64,000 nucleotides of DNA from Pleodorina starrii (lineage: Eukaryota > Chlorophyta > Chlorophyceae > Chlamydomonadales > Volvocaceae): positions 992,001-1,056,000 of the forward strand of contig BRXU01000031.1 in NCBI GenBank assembly GCA_030267565.1, read 5' to 3'. Of the stretch, positions 35,601 through 46,112 are shown piece by piece. The notes under the pieces were generated by a model. It searched no databases. It saw nothing but the letters and a program-made list of their open reading frames with translations, and had not been told where the DNA came from. Within the stretch, counting starts at the first letter, position 1, and each line of letters begins with the position of its first letter. Position numbers and translations under genes: made by a program.

Positions 35601-38600
35601 GGCCGTGGGGCTGGGCCGTGGGCCTGGGCCGTGGGGCTGACCCGTGGGCCTGGGCCGTGGGCCTGGGCCGTGAAGCTGACCCCTGGGTCTGATCCGTGGG
35701 GCTTGGCCGTGGGGCTGGGCCGTGGGCCTGGGCCGTGGGGCTGACCCGTGGGCCTGGGCCGTGGGCCTGGGCCGTGAAGCTGACCCCTGGGTCTGATCCG
35801 TGGGGCTTGGCCGTGGGGCTGACCCATGGGCCTGGGCCGTGGGGCTGGACCGTGGGGCTGGGCCGTGGGGCTGGGCCGTGGGGCTGGGCCGTGGGGCTGA
35901 GCCGTGGGGCACCCGTGGGGCTGACCCGTGGGGCTGGACCGTGAGGCTGACCCGTGCGGCTGACCCGAGAGGCTGACCCGTGGGTCTGACCCATGGGGAT
36001 GACCCATGGGGCTGACCCTTGGGTGGACCCATAGGCCTATCCATAGACCGACCCATAGGACGATGCATAGGCCGACGCATAGGCCGACGCATAGGCCGAC
36101 GCATAGGCCGACACATAGGCCGACGCATAGGCCGACCCATAGGCCGACCCATAGGCCGACCCATAGGCCGACCCATAGGCCGACCCATAGGCCCACCCAT
36201 AGGCCGACCCATAGGCCCACCCATAGGCCGACCCATAGGCCCACCCATAGGCCGACCCATAGGCCGACCCATAGGCCGACCCATAGGCCGACCCATAGGG
36301 CCGTGGGTCTGGCCCATGGGGCTGGGCTGTGGGGCTGGGCCGTGGGTCTGACCCGTGGGGCTGGGCGGTGGGGCTGACTCGTGGGGCTGGGCCGTGGGGC
36401 TGACCCGTGGGACTGGGTCGTGGGGCTGACCCGTGGGGCTGACCCGTGGGGCTGACCCGTGGGGCTGACCCGTGGGGCTGACCCGCGGGGCTGACCCGTG
36501 GGTAGCTCGCGACACCAGCATGTGAGAGCTTGTGTGTGTATGATGCTCACGTGTTTGTAGCTGAGGTAGGACAAGGGGTTGGTGTCGGCTTCCTTGAAGC
36601 CGGAAAAAGGGCGGGGCCCCGTTCAATCCGTACGGGTTAAGTTGACTACTAGGGCGGCGAGGGCGTGAAGTGTGAGAGTGTCGACATTCCTGCTGATAGA
36701 CAGCCAGAGCTTTATTACCGAAATGCCTGCTAGCCGAGTCGTTAGCAAGGCCTGCCGGCGCCGCGCGAAGCGCGTCATCCCGCCGGGTGCATGAGGCATG
36801 AGGCATGAGGCATGAGGCATTACATGTGTACGAGCCAAAATGGCTGGTAACATGCGTCCCCCCACAACGGTTATCCGTCAAGGGGCGCACTTTAAGACAA
36901 CATAAGCCGTATGGTTAGCTACCAAGCAGCTCGGTACGCGCTTTCTGAATCTGGGATAAGAGACTGCCCAGTTTCGCCGAGTCAAAGGTCCCCATCACAT
37001 CCACCATGCTGCTACCCATAGGGAAGCCTATTGCCTCTCGTAATGGCGTATAGCCCGGACATTCCATCAATACGTGCAACTCGTCTTCTACCGACCCGCC
37101 GTGGCACACCCGACATATCCTCTCCGCGCGCGGTTTACGACCCGGTCCCCGTGCAAACCTTGACACATCCAAGTCCCAACGTCCCAGCCGAAAACGCATC
37201 AGGGCCGTGTGGTGCTTTCTCGGCATACACACCCTCAAGTGATCCAATGTTCGCTTGTGGTCCGAGTACGAATACGCCACACCCATCCATTTCAGGTACC
37301 GACACGCGGTAACCCCGGGTGCTCCCCGTCCCACACCCCCTTCCTCATACTCTGGAAAATTCCGCGGGTCCCTATCGAGGCTACCCGAGCTCCAATCCAA
37401 CAAAAGGCGACGTCTGAACTCGGCCAGTAAATTGTCAAACGGGATCTCCAGGCCCAGGTGCATGAGCGCATCGACCGAAATACGGCATCATTTCCAAAGC
37501 GAGCGGCGAGGGCGTCAAGTGTGAGAGTGTCGATATTACTGCTCATAGACAGCCCGAGCTTTATTCAGAAATGCCTGCGGCTTCAGCAATGCGCCCCACG
37601 TATAGCATCGCGCTCTATCTGTCTCGGCACTGTGTAACTCTACTTCCGGCAAGCGCATTGGCTGAGTTATTTGACAGTAGACATGGAGCGTATCATTCAC
37701 ATATCACGCAGGCTGGCTTGCCAATAGAAGGACAGCGGAACTCTTAGTTTGCGAGGGCCGCGACGACATGCACTTGCCGGCGAGAGTGCACAGGCTTCGC
37801 TACCGAGGTATTTGCCGTATCGTAGAGCAGGCTTGACAACTTTAACATTAGGACCGGGACTGTGGAAGTCCCCTAGGTTGCCGACTGCATCGTGCGTGCA
37901 TTGGCGGCTTGGCGTCCAACAACCAGCAGTTTGCCCCTCATGGTTTGCTCCTTGCAACCTTTGTAATAGAAATGTGCGTCAAGTCGGTCGGACCGGCAAG
38001 CAGAGCTGCTGTGGTGTGGTCGCGGCTCGCGGGAAGAATGTTCGCAATGCAAACATAGTTGGTTGCTTGCCGAAACGAAGATTCATTTCACGCCGTCATG
38101 TCAGAATTCCACTGTAAGGAACGATGCATCTTCTGGAATTAATTCTAGGCCGAGAGGTGTTGGTTTGACCTCGGCCTCGGTGCATGGAGACTGCCAAACT
38201 GGTTTGTACTCGTTCGATGTTGGGTTCCAATAATAAATTTACCGTGCAATAAAGAATGTAATCTTTTACTTCTGCAGCCTTTCCGTTGGCCGAAAGTCTA
38301 CACTTGTCCAATTACTTCCATCCCACGTCCCACGGGCACACGGACATGGGCAATCGTACAGGGCGGGGCCCCCCTGGGCGCTTCGCGCTGGGGCCCCGCC
38401 CAAAAATGGTATTTGGTGTGAAGGTGTGCTCACAACAAACCCCCGCCGCGGCGCCGTCTAGCATCTAGCATCTACTCTCCAGCCGTCCACCATCCACCAT
38501 CACCTCTAGCTTGCGTCCCAAGCCGCAACATACCCAACGCACACACGCACGCACGCGCGCGTGCCTTTATCGGTCTGACGGCGGGCCTCCATGCTCTCAT

Positions 38601-39850
38601 CCTGCCTCCCTCCCGCCCGTTCGGCGCTTCGCGCCCCCAGAAACCCCAGCAAGCCCCCCGCTGGGCCTTATCTGGGCCATCAGCCCCAGCACAGCACTGG
38701 TGGAGCACCGGCATGAGGACGTGGGCGGCTTTTATCTGGACGTCTCCAGCGGTGCAGTGCGGGAGGCTGAGGACGGCGAGCGGTACTGGATCAACGTGCA
38801 CGGCGCGCTGATGGCGGTGTCTTGGGGTCTGCTGCTCCCGCTGGGCACGTTGCTGCCCGCGCACCGGTGGCTGCTGGGCGATGCCAAGGTGGCTGGCAAG
38901 CACCTGTGGTTCTGGATGCATCTGGCCTGCCAGTGGAGCGGAATGGCGCTGTTCATCGCCGGCTTTGTGGTGGCGTTCGTCAAGTTTGGGGAGATGGGAG
39001 AGGGCCTGCCGGTGTCGCACGAGAAGATCGGCATCGCGATTATGGCGGCGGCGGGCGCGCAGGTACGTGCGCTGCGCTGCGTCGAGAAAGCGGACTTGGA
39101 ATTACCAAGGAACATATGGGTCACAACCAGACGCAACAACAGTACCGGTATCCAGATGACCCGTGGGTCATTTCACCACTGCCAACACGCCTCCTGTCGT
39201 CGTTTACCGCCCTCTGTTTGCCTTGTTCCTGCCCCTGCCCCTTAACTCCTCCTATGCAGGTGGTCCTAGCCTACGCCCGTCCCACTCCCGACCACCCGCG
39301 CCGCCCCCTTTGGAACGCTGTCCACCACAACCTGGGCCGGCTGACGGTGGCTCTGGCCTGGGCCAACGTCTACATCGGCATCTATATCTATCACACCAAG
39401 TTTGGGGAGAGCTACAAGCCCTGGATCACCCCCATTGCAATCGTTATGGGACTGCTGGTGGGTGAATGGTTGGGTCGCTCCTGAGAGGTGTTACCTCAAA
39501 CCCTCGACAACCCTATTTCCCACCTCCACCTTCCAGCACTTCCGTGGCCTTTCTTTTTTTCTTTCTTTCTTTCTTTCCTTAATTATTTCTTTCTTGCTTT
39601 ACCTATCGCGAGCTAATTATTCGTTCAATATTAATTTCGTTAATAATTAATTACGTAATGAATAACATGCTTTGTTTCGGCCTATACGTGGACAATCCCC
39701 CAGGTCCTAGCTGACATCGTGCTGCGGCTGGTGGGGGCGCGCCGCATCAAGGACACCGCAGTGCCGTTGCGACCACATGTCTACCTGGATTACAACACTG
39801 GCCCCGGTGCGAAGGCCCATGCCGCCGCCCCTGCCGGCCCCGGCGTCTGA
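29672..39850 (+). CDS. Gene C: Reeler-DOMON-DOMON-cytochrome b561 membrane protein
   Basis: Eighteen exons: 29672-29892, 30012-30093, 30901-30989, 31100-31179, 31301-31441, 31878-31966, 32334-32417, 32761-32818, 32907-33022, 33240-33390, 33469-33764, 34081-34164, 34369-34426, 34640-34752, 35060-35294, 38650-39062, 39260-39457, 39704-39850. Phases close to 884 aa. It has the same architecture as gene A: signal peptide ([18 protein letters not shown]), Reeler-like domain to about 204, DOMON1 about 205-410, a shorter Pro-rich linker, DOMON2 about 450-632, b561 about 675-836 with NVHGAL, WMHLAC, VSHEKIG and VHHNLGR. Exon lengths equal those of gene A except exons 1, 6, 11, 16 and 18. Several introns are near-identical to gene A, indicating recent duplication or gene conversion. 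Intron 15 is 3,355 bases and full of repeats, yet splicing across it restores the frame exactly as in gene A. Confidence 0.88.
35450..36510. repeat. Composite minisatellite in intron 15 of gene C
   Basis: About 1 kb of short GC-rich units. The left and right parts are variants of GTGGGGCTGGGCC and GTGGGGCTGACCC. The central part, about 36060-36300, is a near-perfect 12-base array of ATAGGCCGACCC. Because many units are multiples of three, long open frames (Pro-Thr-His-Arg, Gly-Leu-Trp-Val and similar) appear on both strands. They have no start context or splice links and I do not regard them as genes. Confidence 0.85.
36650..36735. repeat. Direct repeat flanking the LINE fragment, left copy
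   Basis: About 80 bases containing GAGGGCGTGAAGTGTGAGAG and GAGCTTTATT are repeated, diverged, at 37500-37580. The two copies bracket the LINE fragment in direct orientation and may be parts of two tandem LINE remnants. Confidence 0.6.
36915..37550 (-). pseudogene. LINE (non-LTR retrotransposon) ORF2 C-terminal fragment
   Basis: A 182-codon open frame (36915-37463) encodes the tail of a LINE-type reverse-transcriptase protein. It contains the terminal zinc finger C-R-V-C, then eight residues, H, four residues, C ([19 protein letters not shown]), followed by GYTPLRE, typical of the zf-RVT region of non-LTR elements. It is preceded by RFRLGRWDL and R-A-E-R. Upstream coding continues in another frame (37292-37546), so at least one frameshift separates it from the rest. 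RT and endonuclease domains are absent. The fragment sits antisense in intron 15 of gene C. Confidence 0.65.
37500..37580. repeat. Direct repeat flanking the LINE fragment, right copy
   Basis: Second copy of the repeat at 36650-36735. It shares GTGTGAGAGTGTCGA, a diverged CAGCC(A/C)GAGCTTTATT stretch, and GAAATGCCTGC. Confidence 0.6.
38358..38401. repeat. GC-rich inverted repeat in intron 15 of gene C
   Basis: GGGCGGGGCCCC and its complement GGGGCCCCGCCC are separated by about 20 bases and could form a strong hairpin. The word GGGCGGGGCCCC also occurs near 36611, at the other side of the LINE fragment, so the pair may mark ends of a small inserted element. Confidence 0.45.
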
Positions 39851-39997
39851 GCTCCCCACCGTCGGGAAACCACAAAACAAGCAGTACCGTAGTAGGGTTT
39901 CTCCTCCTCCGTGGCTGCCTGCTGCCCACTGCTCGTCCACCTCTGAGAGGGATCCATCCAGATGCGATTACCCGTATCCGAGGAGGCGGCCGCGCTG

Positions 39998-40066
39998 CAT
40001 GCGTAGGATGTACTGCTTAGGATGTACTGCGTAGGATGTACTGCGTAGGATGTACTGCGTAGGATG
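39998..40066. repeat. 14-base tandem repeat
   Basis: Successive copies of GTAGGATGTACTGC, the first with a single change (CTTAGG for CGTAGG). Confidence 0.75.
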
Positions 40067-40394
40067 AGGGCAGCGAGGCTGCCGATGTGCGAGGAAGTCA
40101 GGTAGCCAGCCCACCGGGCGTGTCGTGTGCCGTCAGACAGTGTTACTCGTGTGTGCATGTGGGGGGAGCTGCGTTTTGGGGGGGCGATGCGCTGAGGAAG
40201 AGGAGGCGGAGAAGCTGCCGACCTTCCCCGGAGGTAGCAGAACTGCAGGAGGCCAATCGTCTGGGACGGCATGGGGGCGGGCACGCGATGTGTGATGGCG
40301 TCCGTGGCAAGACGGCGCGGCGGCTGTTCCGCCACGTGACTTATCAAACAGCCCGCGACCCATTGTATTACCCTCACTGCATTTCAACGTTCGG

Positions 40395-40445
40395 TACCAG
40401 CGCAGCGCAGCGCAGCGCAGCGCAGCGCAGCGCAGCGCAGCGCAG
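40395..40445. repeat. GCGCA pentanucleotide microsatellite
   Basis: About ten uninterrupted GCGCA units. Confidence 0.85.
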
Positions 40446-41492
40446 TGATGACGGCGCCGCTGCGCAGCGTTGGTTTACAGACACGTGATGGTCATCCGCG
40501 TGTGATGGCACGTGATGCGGCGCAGTGCGGCTGGGGAACTGCCGTATGTACCTCTCGCCAGCTGTTGGGTCGATGGTCGATGACGGGAAGCCGGGCGCCC
40601 GCTGCCATTATTGCAGCGGCGACGGTTTGGAACTTTGGATGTGTGTGTGTGCTGATGCTGCACTTTGTTGGGTTATGGCGCGGTTGGTCATGTGGTACAG
40701 ATGGTGTGCATTACAGTGGCTATTTGTACGTTTCGTCTTTCTTCCGGTGGTACCCAGGACTTGAATTACTACTGACCTGAATTATTATCGGCGTTGGTGG
40801 AGCCCTCGGGACGGATCCAGGCCTTCTGATAGGAAGGAATGCTGTGGAGAGGGCGGCTGAAAGGTGGTGTGCCAGCTTCAGCCGGTACGGCAAGGTAAGG
40901 ACAACAACGATAACGTAGTTCGAGTTGGATCCTGTTTTGATTGAACAATCCGTCGTTCTCGTGGCCTCGGCTGTGACGTTGCACTGCAGAACTGTTGCTT
41001 GGAGCTTGACCTGTGCATCTCCACCTGTCGCACATCGTTGTGTCTCGTTCTTACCCTCCTCAACGCTGTCGCCGTGCACTTTCTGTTGTATTTCGCGTGA
41101 CTCACGAGCGTGGTATTTTGGATCGAGTTGCTACGAGATTGTGCGGGTGGGATACGGAGCTAGAAACTGCTCTCTACTCACGAGATCAAACATGAATCAT
41201 CGAGCGTGGGTAATACATGTACTGGTGTAGTAATATTATAAAACTTGCAGCGACAGAACTACTGTCTTACTGTAACTGGTCAAGTCGTTTGCGAGATCGG
41301 GAACGTTTTGGTCTTCGGCGAACGCTGCTATCCTATTCCTTTCTGGTTTCAGGCAACGCAAGCAGAAGATTTAGGCAAGGCAAGGGTGAGTGACAGCGGA
41401 TGGATGTTACAAGCTTCAGTGAGCTCGTACGGCTCAAACGAACCCAGAGGCTCATGAACCACATAGAAAGGTGTAAAACCTGCTGTGGTACG

Positions 41493-44012
41493 GAACAGCG
41501 GTTGGCAGGAGTTGTAATTGATTTGTGAAAAAAGTCTAAAATCACAGTCTCTTTTTTTACAAGCAGCTTATGTTCAATCAACGAAGAAGGAGTACTGTAG
41601 TTCAACTGAGATATCGTTCTCACAATCCTACTTCTCGCAGAGATCTTGAGTTATAACCGCAACCCTCCAGTCTCGACACAGCGACAACAGCATGGTGTCC
41701 ACCAACCAAATTAAACAACAATGCTAGTCAACAACGATATGCGATGTGATAAAAGTCTTCCGGGAAAATGATAATGTTACCGTGCGGTTCTAGCATAGGA
41801 GCTACGCACGTCAGGTTCCTCCTACGCCGCAGCCTCTCCTGCACGCATAACTCGCACAATATCGAAAGTCACCGTTCTTTGGAAAAACCAGCAAACACAC
41901 CAACCAGGTCTTGCCGCCCCTCTCCTGCTGTCGGCCGCGTGTTCCTTTCTGCCACCCCCAGGCCAAACAAATACCCCAAAAGTACAAGCGACGGCGGCGT
42001 TAATTACCCCGGAAGGGACGTCCACAGCGTGAAATGACGGCCCAATATTGCAACGGTGTTCCCTCCGGCCCCCCGCACACGCCCCGTCTCCGTTGTCCAG
42101 CTCGGCCTAGCCCGGCCCTCCCTCCGCCCTCGCGATACCAAAACCGTGCACAGCAGACCGCTTGCGGCACCAGTCATTCTTCAACGCCCAGTCACTCTCA
42201 GGCGCCAGTCAGTCGTCATTCTTCAATGCCCAGCAACCAAACGGCCCACGGCAGCACGACACGGGCCGAGCTACCATTGCCGCACCAAAACCATAAAAAC
42301 CAACTACAGCAGCGAGCACTTCGGTGCCACATCCAACACAATCAACAACAAACCACAAGCAAATCCGTCAAATGGCACACACATACACATGCAGCTCATC
42401 AAGACCCTGGGCTTCCGCTGACTGGAAACTCTTCATTCCAACGCCCCCCGGTGGGTGCTAACGGTCGGCAGCCGGCCCAAAAAAACGGAAGAAAAAACAT
42501 GGCCCGCGTTACTGCTGGTTGAGAACCCTCATTCGTCAGGCGGGCAGGTGGAAAAACCCCAGTAGTAGTCGCGACGGGCGAAAAATAAAAAACATCGCGA
42601 GGCGGCTTAAACAAATAATCGTCCCACTGTGGGTGCTCGGCTACCCTCGGCGAACGAGGCCTAGCACCTCGCCCCCACAACCAACGACCCTTAGCCATTG
42701 ACGACCTCAGCAATTGAAAACCCTCAGGAGCCCTCGTCGCAACCAACTCCCGTTCGGGTGTCCCGTCCCGTTACTCAAAATACGCGCGGATGGCTCCAGG
42801 CAGACGATCCAGGTACAAAAGGGACCGCACAAGTCTGGCCGCAGCAGTCTGGGAAGGAAGACTTCAGACACGTTGTTAAGGCAAAACTACTGCGCAGGCA
42901 AGAGATTCGCTGGGAGGCAAACAGAACGCAAAGCAAGGCAAACGGACGCGCAACCCTCCCATCTTCACGCCGGCGAGCCACACAGCCTGACACAGCCGAA
43001 CAAGAACTGTACAACGGAAAGCGTCCGGCACGACACACCAGCCGCAACGCGGGTATGCGGCTGACTAACAATGGTGGCAGGGCCCGTCTCCTAGTACATC
43101 GCCGGCGGCGCGTCCCGTACATCCACCAGCCGCCACACCGCCGCCGCCGGTCCCTCCGCTGCCAGCGCCTCCCGCCGGAACGTCAGCGTGAGGCGCTCCC
43201 GGGTGCAGTACGACAGCGGCAGCGGCGACACCCGGCTGGTCTCCGTGCCCACCGTCACCAACGCCGCCGTCACCACCACCTGCCCCAGGCCCTGCCCGTG
43301 GCCAGCTGCCGCCGCCGCCGCAGCGGAAGCGGAAGCGGAAGCGACCGGGCGAGCTCTCAACTGCTCCACCTCCACCTCGATCCGCTGCAGCTGCACCCGT
43401 CTGTTTCCGGCGGAGGCGTCGGTTCGGGGGCGGGATCGCACCAATGAGGGCGGGACGATTGGTTAAAAACGGTGAAAAACGGTTGGCAGGAGGAGGGGCC
43501 GCGACAACGGCAGTGACAGCTGACAGCGAGCGGGCGGGCATGGGCACCGTCGTGCACACGAGCACGCGAGCAGGAGCACGCAGTCTACCGGTAAGCGGAT
43601 GGCCTGTCAAGAGCAGTTTCTTGCGACCTGGGAAGCGCACTCCCGAGACTGCACCGCGATGCCCCTCCTGGGGAGTATTATTGGGCCACTTTGGACACTT
43701 TGGAAACCCACAAGCGCATACCGTCTTTTTCACGCAGCCCATCCGGCCCCGGCCCCAGCCCCAGCCCCAGCCCCAGCCGCGCCGGCCGCGCCCCTCACCT
43801 GCTCATTCGCGCGTTCCGGTCGGCCTCCGCGCGAGCCACCTTGAGCGCCCGACCGCCCAGCAGCCCCGACAGCAGCTCCGCGCGGTCCCGTGGGTCGGTA
43901 AGCGCCGGAGCGGCGGCGCGCGCGGCGGCCCAGCCCCGCAGCAGCGCCGCCGCCGCCGTCTCGTCCAGTTGCGCTCGCCTGCCGTACTGCTCGGCCAGGC
44001 GGCTCACGCTCT
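41493..44012. repeat. Segmental duplication, copy 1 (contains ARC6 exons 10-11)
   Basis: This block matches 46113-49448 in the same orientation, from the word GAACAGCGGTTGGCAG at the left to the AG acceptor of ARC6 exon 10 at the right. The match includes shared coding exons and about 1.5 kb of DNA downstream of the ARC6 stop. Small indels and substitutions are spread throughout. Copy 2 is attached to the complete ARC6 gene; copy 1 ends abruptly at the exon 10 boundary, where the fold-back element begins. Confidence 0.85.
43091..44010 (-). pseudogene. Duplicated 3' end of ARC6 (exons 10 and 11 only)
   Basis: Two exons equivalent to the last two of ARC6: 43799-44010 (212 bases, the same length as the parent) and 43091-43400 (310 bases, one codon longer). 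Both are free of stops and frameshifts and end in the same RDAPPAMY-stop. Differences from the parent include D-E-T for D-E-A and an added Ser/Ala stretch (ASASASAAA). No promoter or upstream ARC6 exons precede it; the sequence immediately upstream is the fold-back element. The acceptor AG is still present, supplied as GAAAG, so a chimeric transcript starting in the element could in principle splice in. I regard it as a 5'-truncated pseudogene with a young, intact remainder. Confidence 0.75.
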
Positions 44013-44868
44013 TTCAATTTTTGGCAGACGCAAATCCATTATTCGAACTGAAATCCGCCATAAAGTGACTGATACTATTTCTTATGAAGTCCGACGAGCG
44101 TTGCGACGTCCCGGGGTGCCAGCGGTCAGGGCGGCGGATAGTTTGTCTAGGCGTCAAGCTCCTTACTCTACTTTGGCATTATTTCTTAGAGAAGGTACTC
44201 CTCACTGACAAGCAAGTCAAAGAGCTAAAACGTCTCAGTAGGAATAGTCGCGGGGATGACTGCCTGTCAGCTCAGCAATTCAAATCCCACTCAGCATGTT
44301 TGGAGAGAGAAGATAGGCTGGACTTCAACGTGAAGCTGACGCAGACGTCGAAGGACAAGATAAGCAAGACGGAATGCGTCACTGCACGCGACGTCCGTCA
44401 CCTAGCGTGCAAGCAATGCCTAAAGAAGGTTACAAACGACACGAAGGTCATGTACGCTGATTTGGAAGGTAGGTTATGAGGGCATGGGAATTCAATTTTC
44501 AAATTTGGTCGACAGCTGATCGTGTTCACTGTCACGCCGAGGCAGACACGCAACGAGCCACGCTACAACTCAAGCGGGCTCACCGCATGGGAAGCAAGCT
44601 CAAGGCGAGAAGCAAGGGCATGATCAAGAAGGCCAGCAAGCAAGGCGTCGAGTTTTACATATACTCGCTCAACCCCCTGGCAGTGGGCGACGAGTTTTGC
44701 AGCAACCGGGTTGGGCAGGTTCTGGAGAAGGATTCGTTTCTACTAAGCTAGTGGAAATCTGTGCGCACCCACGCACATGCCCTGCTTTGGCGCAAACAGG
44801 GATGCGAGTCGCGACCCGCCACCCCGACAGTACGGCACAGGTTGGGTGCCAACACTACCAGGCAGGTC
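44012..44868 (+). repeat. Left arm of fold-back element
   Basis: This arm is the reverse complement of 44909-45777, with few mismatches. The outer end reads TTTCAATTTTTGGCAGACGC and the inner end CTACCAGGCAGGTC. It is less GC-rich than the flanking ARC6 sequence. Confidence 0.9.
44084..44751 (+). CDS. Unknown protein encoded in left arm of fold-back element
   Basis: Two open frames overlap by ATGA: 44084-44479 (131 codons plus stop) and 44476-44751 (91 codons plus stop). They can be joined by removing a 47-base GT-AG segment, 44469-44515, which leaves the frame intact across ...YADLE/ADRVHCHAEAD.... The joined product is Lys/Arg-rich with an A-C-K-Q-C pair and a C-terminal segment NPLAVGDEFC. 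Codon use is richer in A and T at third positions than in neighbouring genes. I do not recognise the family. Both arms keep the frames open, which suggests the arms duplicated recently or that the protein is maintained. A DNA- or RNA-binding protein of the mobile element is possible but unsupported. Confidence 0.4.
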
Positions 44869-44908
44869 TTAGGGTTTTTAGGGTTTTTACAGGGTACAGC
44901 GCACAGTG
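44869..44908. other. 40-base loop of fold-back element with telomere-like repeats
   Basis: Between the arms lies a short spacer that begins TTAGGGTTTTTAGGG and continues TTTTTACAGGG. This is close to the TTTTAGGG telomere repeat of Chlamydomonas-type algae. Only two or three units are present, so chance cannot be excluded. Confidence 0.5.
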
Positions 44909-45777
44909 GACCTGCCTGGTAGTGTTGGCACCCAACCTGTGCCGTACTGTCGGGGTGGCGGGTCGCGACTCGCATCCCTGTTTGCGCCAAAGCAGGGCAT
45001 GTGCGTGGGTGCGCACAGATTTCCACTAGCTTAGTATGGTAGAAACGAATCCTTCTTCAGAACCTGCCCAACCCGGTTGCTGCAAAACTCGTCGCCCACT
45101 GCCAGGGGGTTGAGCGAGTACATGTAAAAATCGACGCCTTGCTTGCTGGCCTTCTTGATCATGCCCTTGCTTCTCGCCTTGAGCTTGCTTCCCATGTGGT
45201 GAGCCCGCTTGAGTTGTAGCGTGGCTCGTTGCGTGTCTGCCTCGGCGTGACAGTGAACACGATCAGCTGTCAACCAAATTTGAAAATTGAATTCCCATTC
45301 CCTCATAGCCTACCTTCCAAATCAGCGTACATGACGTTCGTGTCGTTTGTAACCTTCTTTAGGCATTGCTTGCACGCTAGGTGACGGACGTCGCGTGCAG
45401 TGACGCATTCCGTCTTGCTTATCTTGTCCTTCGACGTCTGCGTCAGCTTCACGTTGAAGTCCAGCCTATCTTCTCTCTCCAAACATGCTGAGTGGGATTT
45501 GAATTGCTGAGCTGACAGGCAGTCATCCCCGCGACTATTCCTACTGAGACGTTTTAGCTCTTTGACTTGCTTGTCAGTGAGGAGTACCTTTCTAAGAAGT
45601 AATGCCAAAGTAGAGTAAGGAGCTTGACGCCTAGACAAACTATCCGCCGCCCTGACCGCTGGCAGCCTGGCACCCCGGGACGTCGCAACGCTCGTCGGAC
45701 TTCATAAGAAATGGTGTCAGTCACTTTATGGCGGATTTCAGTTCGAATAATGGATTTGCGTCTGCCAAAAACTGAAA
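44909..45777 (-). repeat. Right arm of fold-back element
   Basis: Mirror copy of the left arm. Beyond its outer end, 45908-45988 carries a further diverged, inverted copy of the terminal sequence (TTCGAACTGCAATCCGCCAT), suggesting nested or repeated terminal insertions. Confidence 0.9.
45031..45720 (-). CDS. Unknown protein encoded in right arm of fold-back element
   Basis: Mirror copy of the left-arm frames: 45303-45638 and 45031-45306 on the minus strand, overlapping in the same way. Differences from the left arm are few (for example N for K near the end of the first frame, H-H-M-G for H-R-M-G, and V-D-F-Y-M-Y for V-E-F-Y-I-Y). Open sequence extends further upstream to about 45850 in a second frame. 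Function unknown. Confidence 0.35.
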
Positions 45778-46112
45778 GTGGAAGTGGAAAATGAAAGTGC
45801 GAAAGTGGGTTCTGGAGCGGCGGATTGGCGCACGGCGCGGTCCTCACGCCTTCCGCTTTTTAGCAGCTGATCAAGCAATGTGCCTGCTTTCTGCCAGCAA
45901 AGATTTGGAGGCGTGAGCACTTTCACTTTCCACTTCCACCAGCTTCCAAGGACAGCGCAAATCCACCATTCGAACTGCAATCCGCCATAATGCATTACTT
46001 TTAGAGATACTATGCAATTTGTTATGCGAATGTCGAAAGTTGTCTACTACTCCAGTGGAAAAGTACGTCCACTGGCTTAGTAGAAACTGCTGTACGACTA
46101 AGATGGAACAGG
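45778..46112. other. Spacer between fold-back element and duplication copy 2
   Basis: About 335 bases. It contains GGAAGTGGAAAATGAAAGTG-type purine-rich words and, near 45908-45988, an inverted diverged copy of the element terminus. No gene seen. Confidence 0.5.

Larger units (their letters stand above)
39851..41492. other. Intergenic repeat-containing region after gene C
   Basis: No gene recognised. It contains about four copies of the 14-base unit GTAGGATGTACTGC near 39998-40066 and a run of GCGCA pentamers at about 40395-40445. I did not find a TGTAA signal directly after the gene C stop. Confidence 0.5.

Noticed and set aside
35450..36510. CRISPR-like regular repeats
   Set aside because: Units are contiguous 12-14-mers without unique spacers, in a eukaryotic intron; it is a minisatellite.
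35291..36890. Two very long minus-strand open frames (427 and 507 codons) of Pro/His/Arg or Gly-Leu-Trp-Val repeats
   Set aside because: They lie in a minisatellite within an intron; frames stay open because repeat units are multiples of three. No signal, domain or start context.
44869..44890. A true interstitial telomere array
   Set aside because: Only two to three imperfect TTTTTAGGG-like units; too few to call a telomere tract, so it is reported only as telomere-like.
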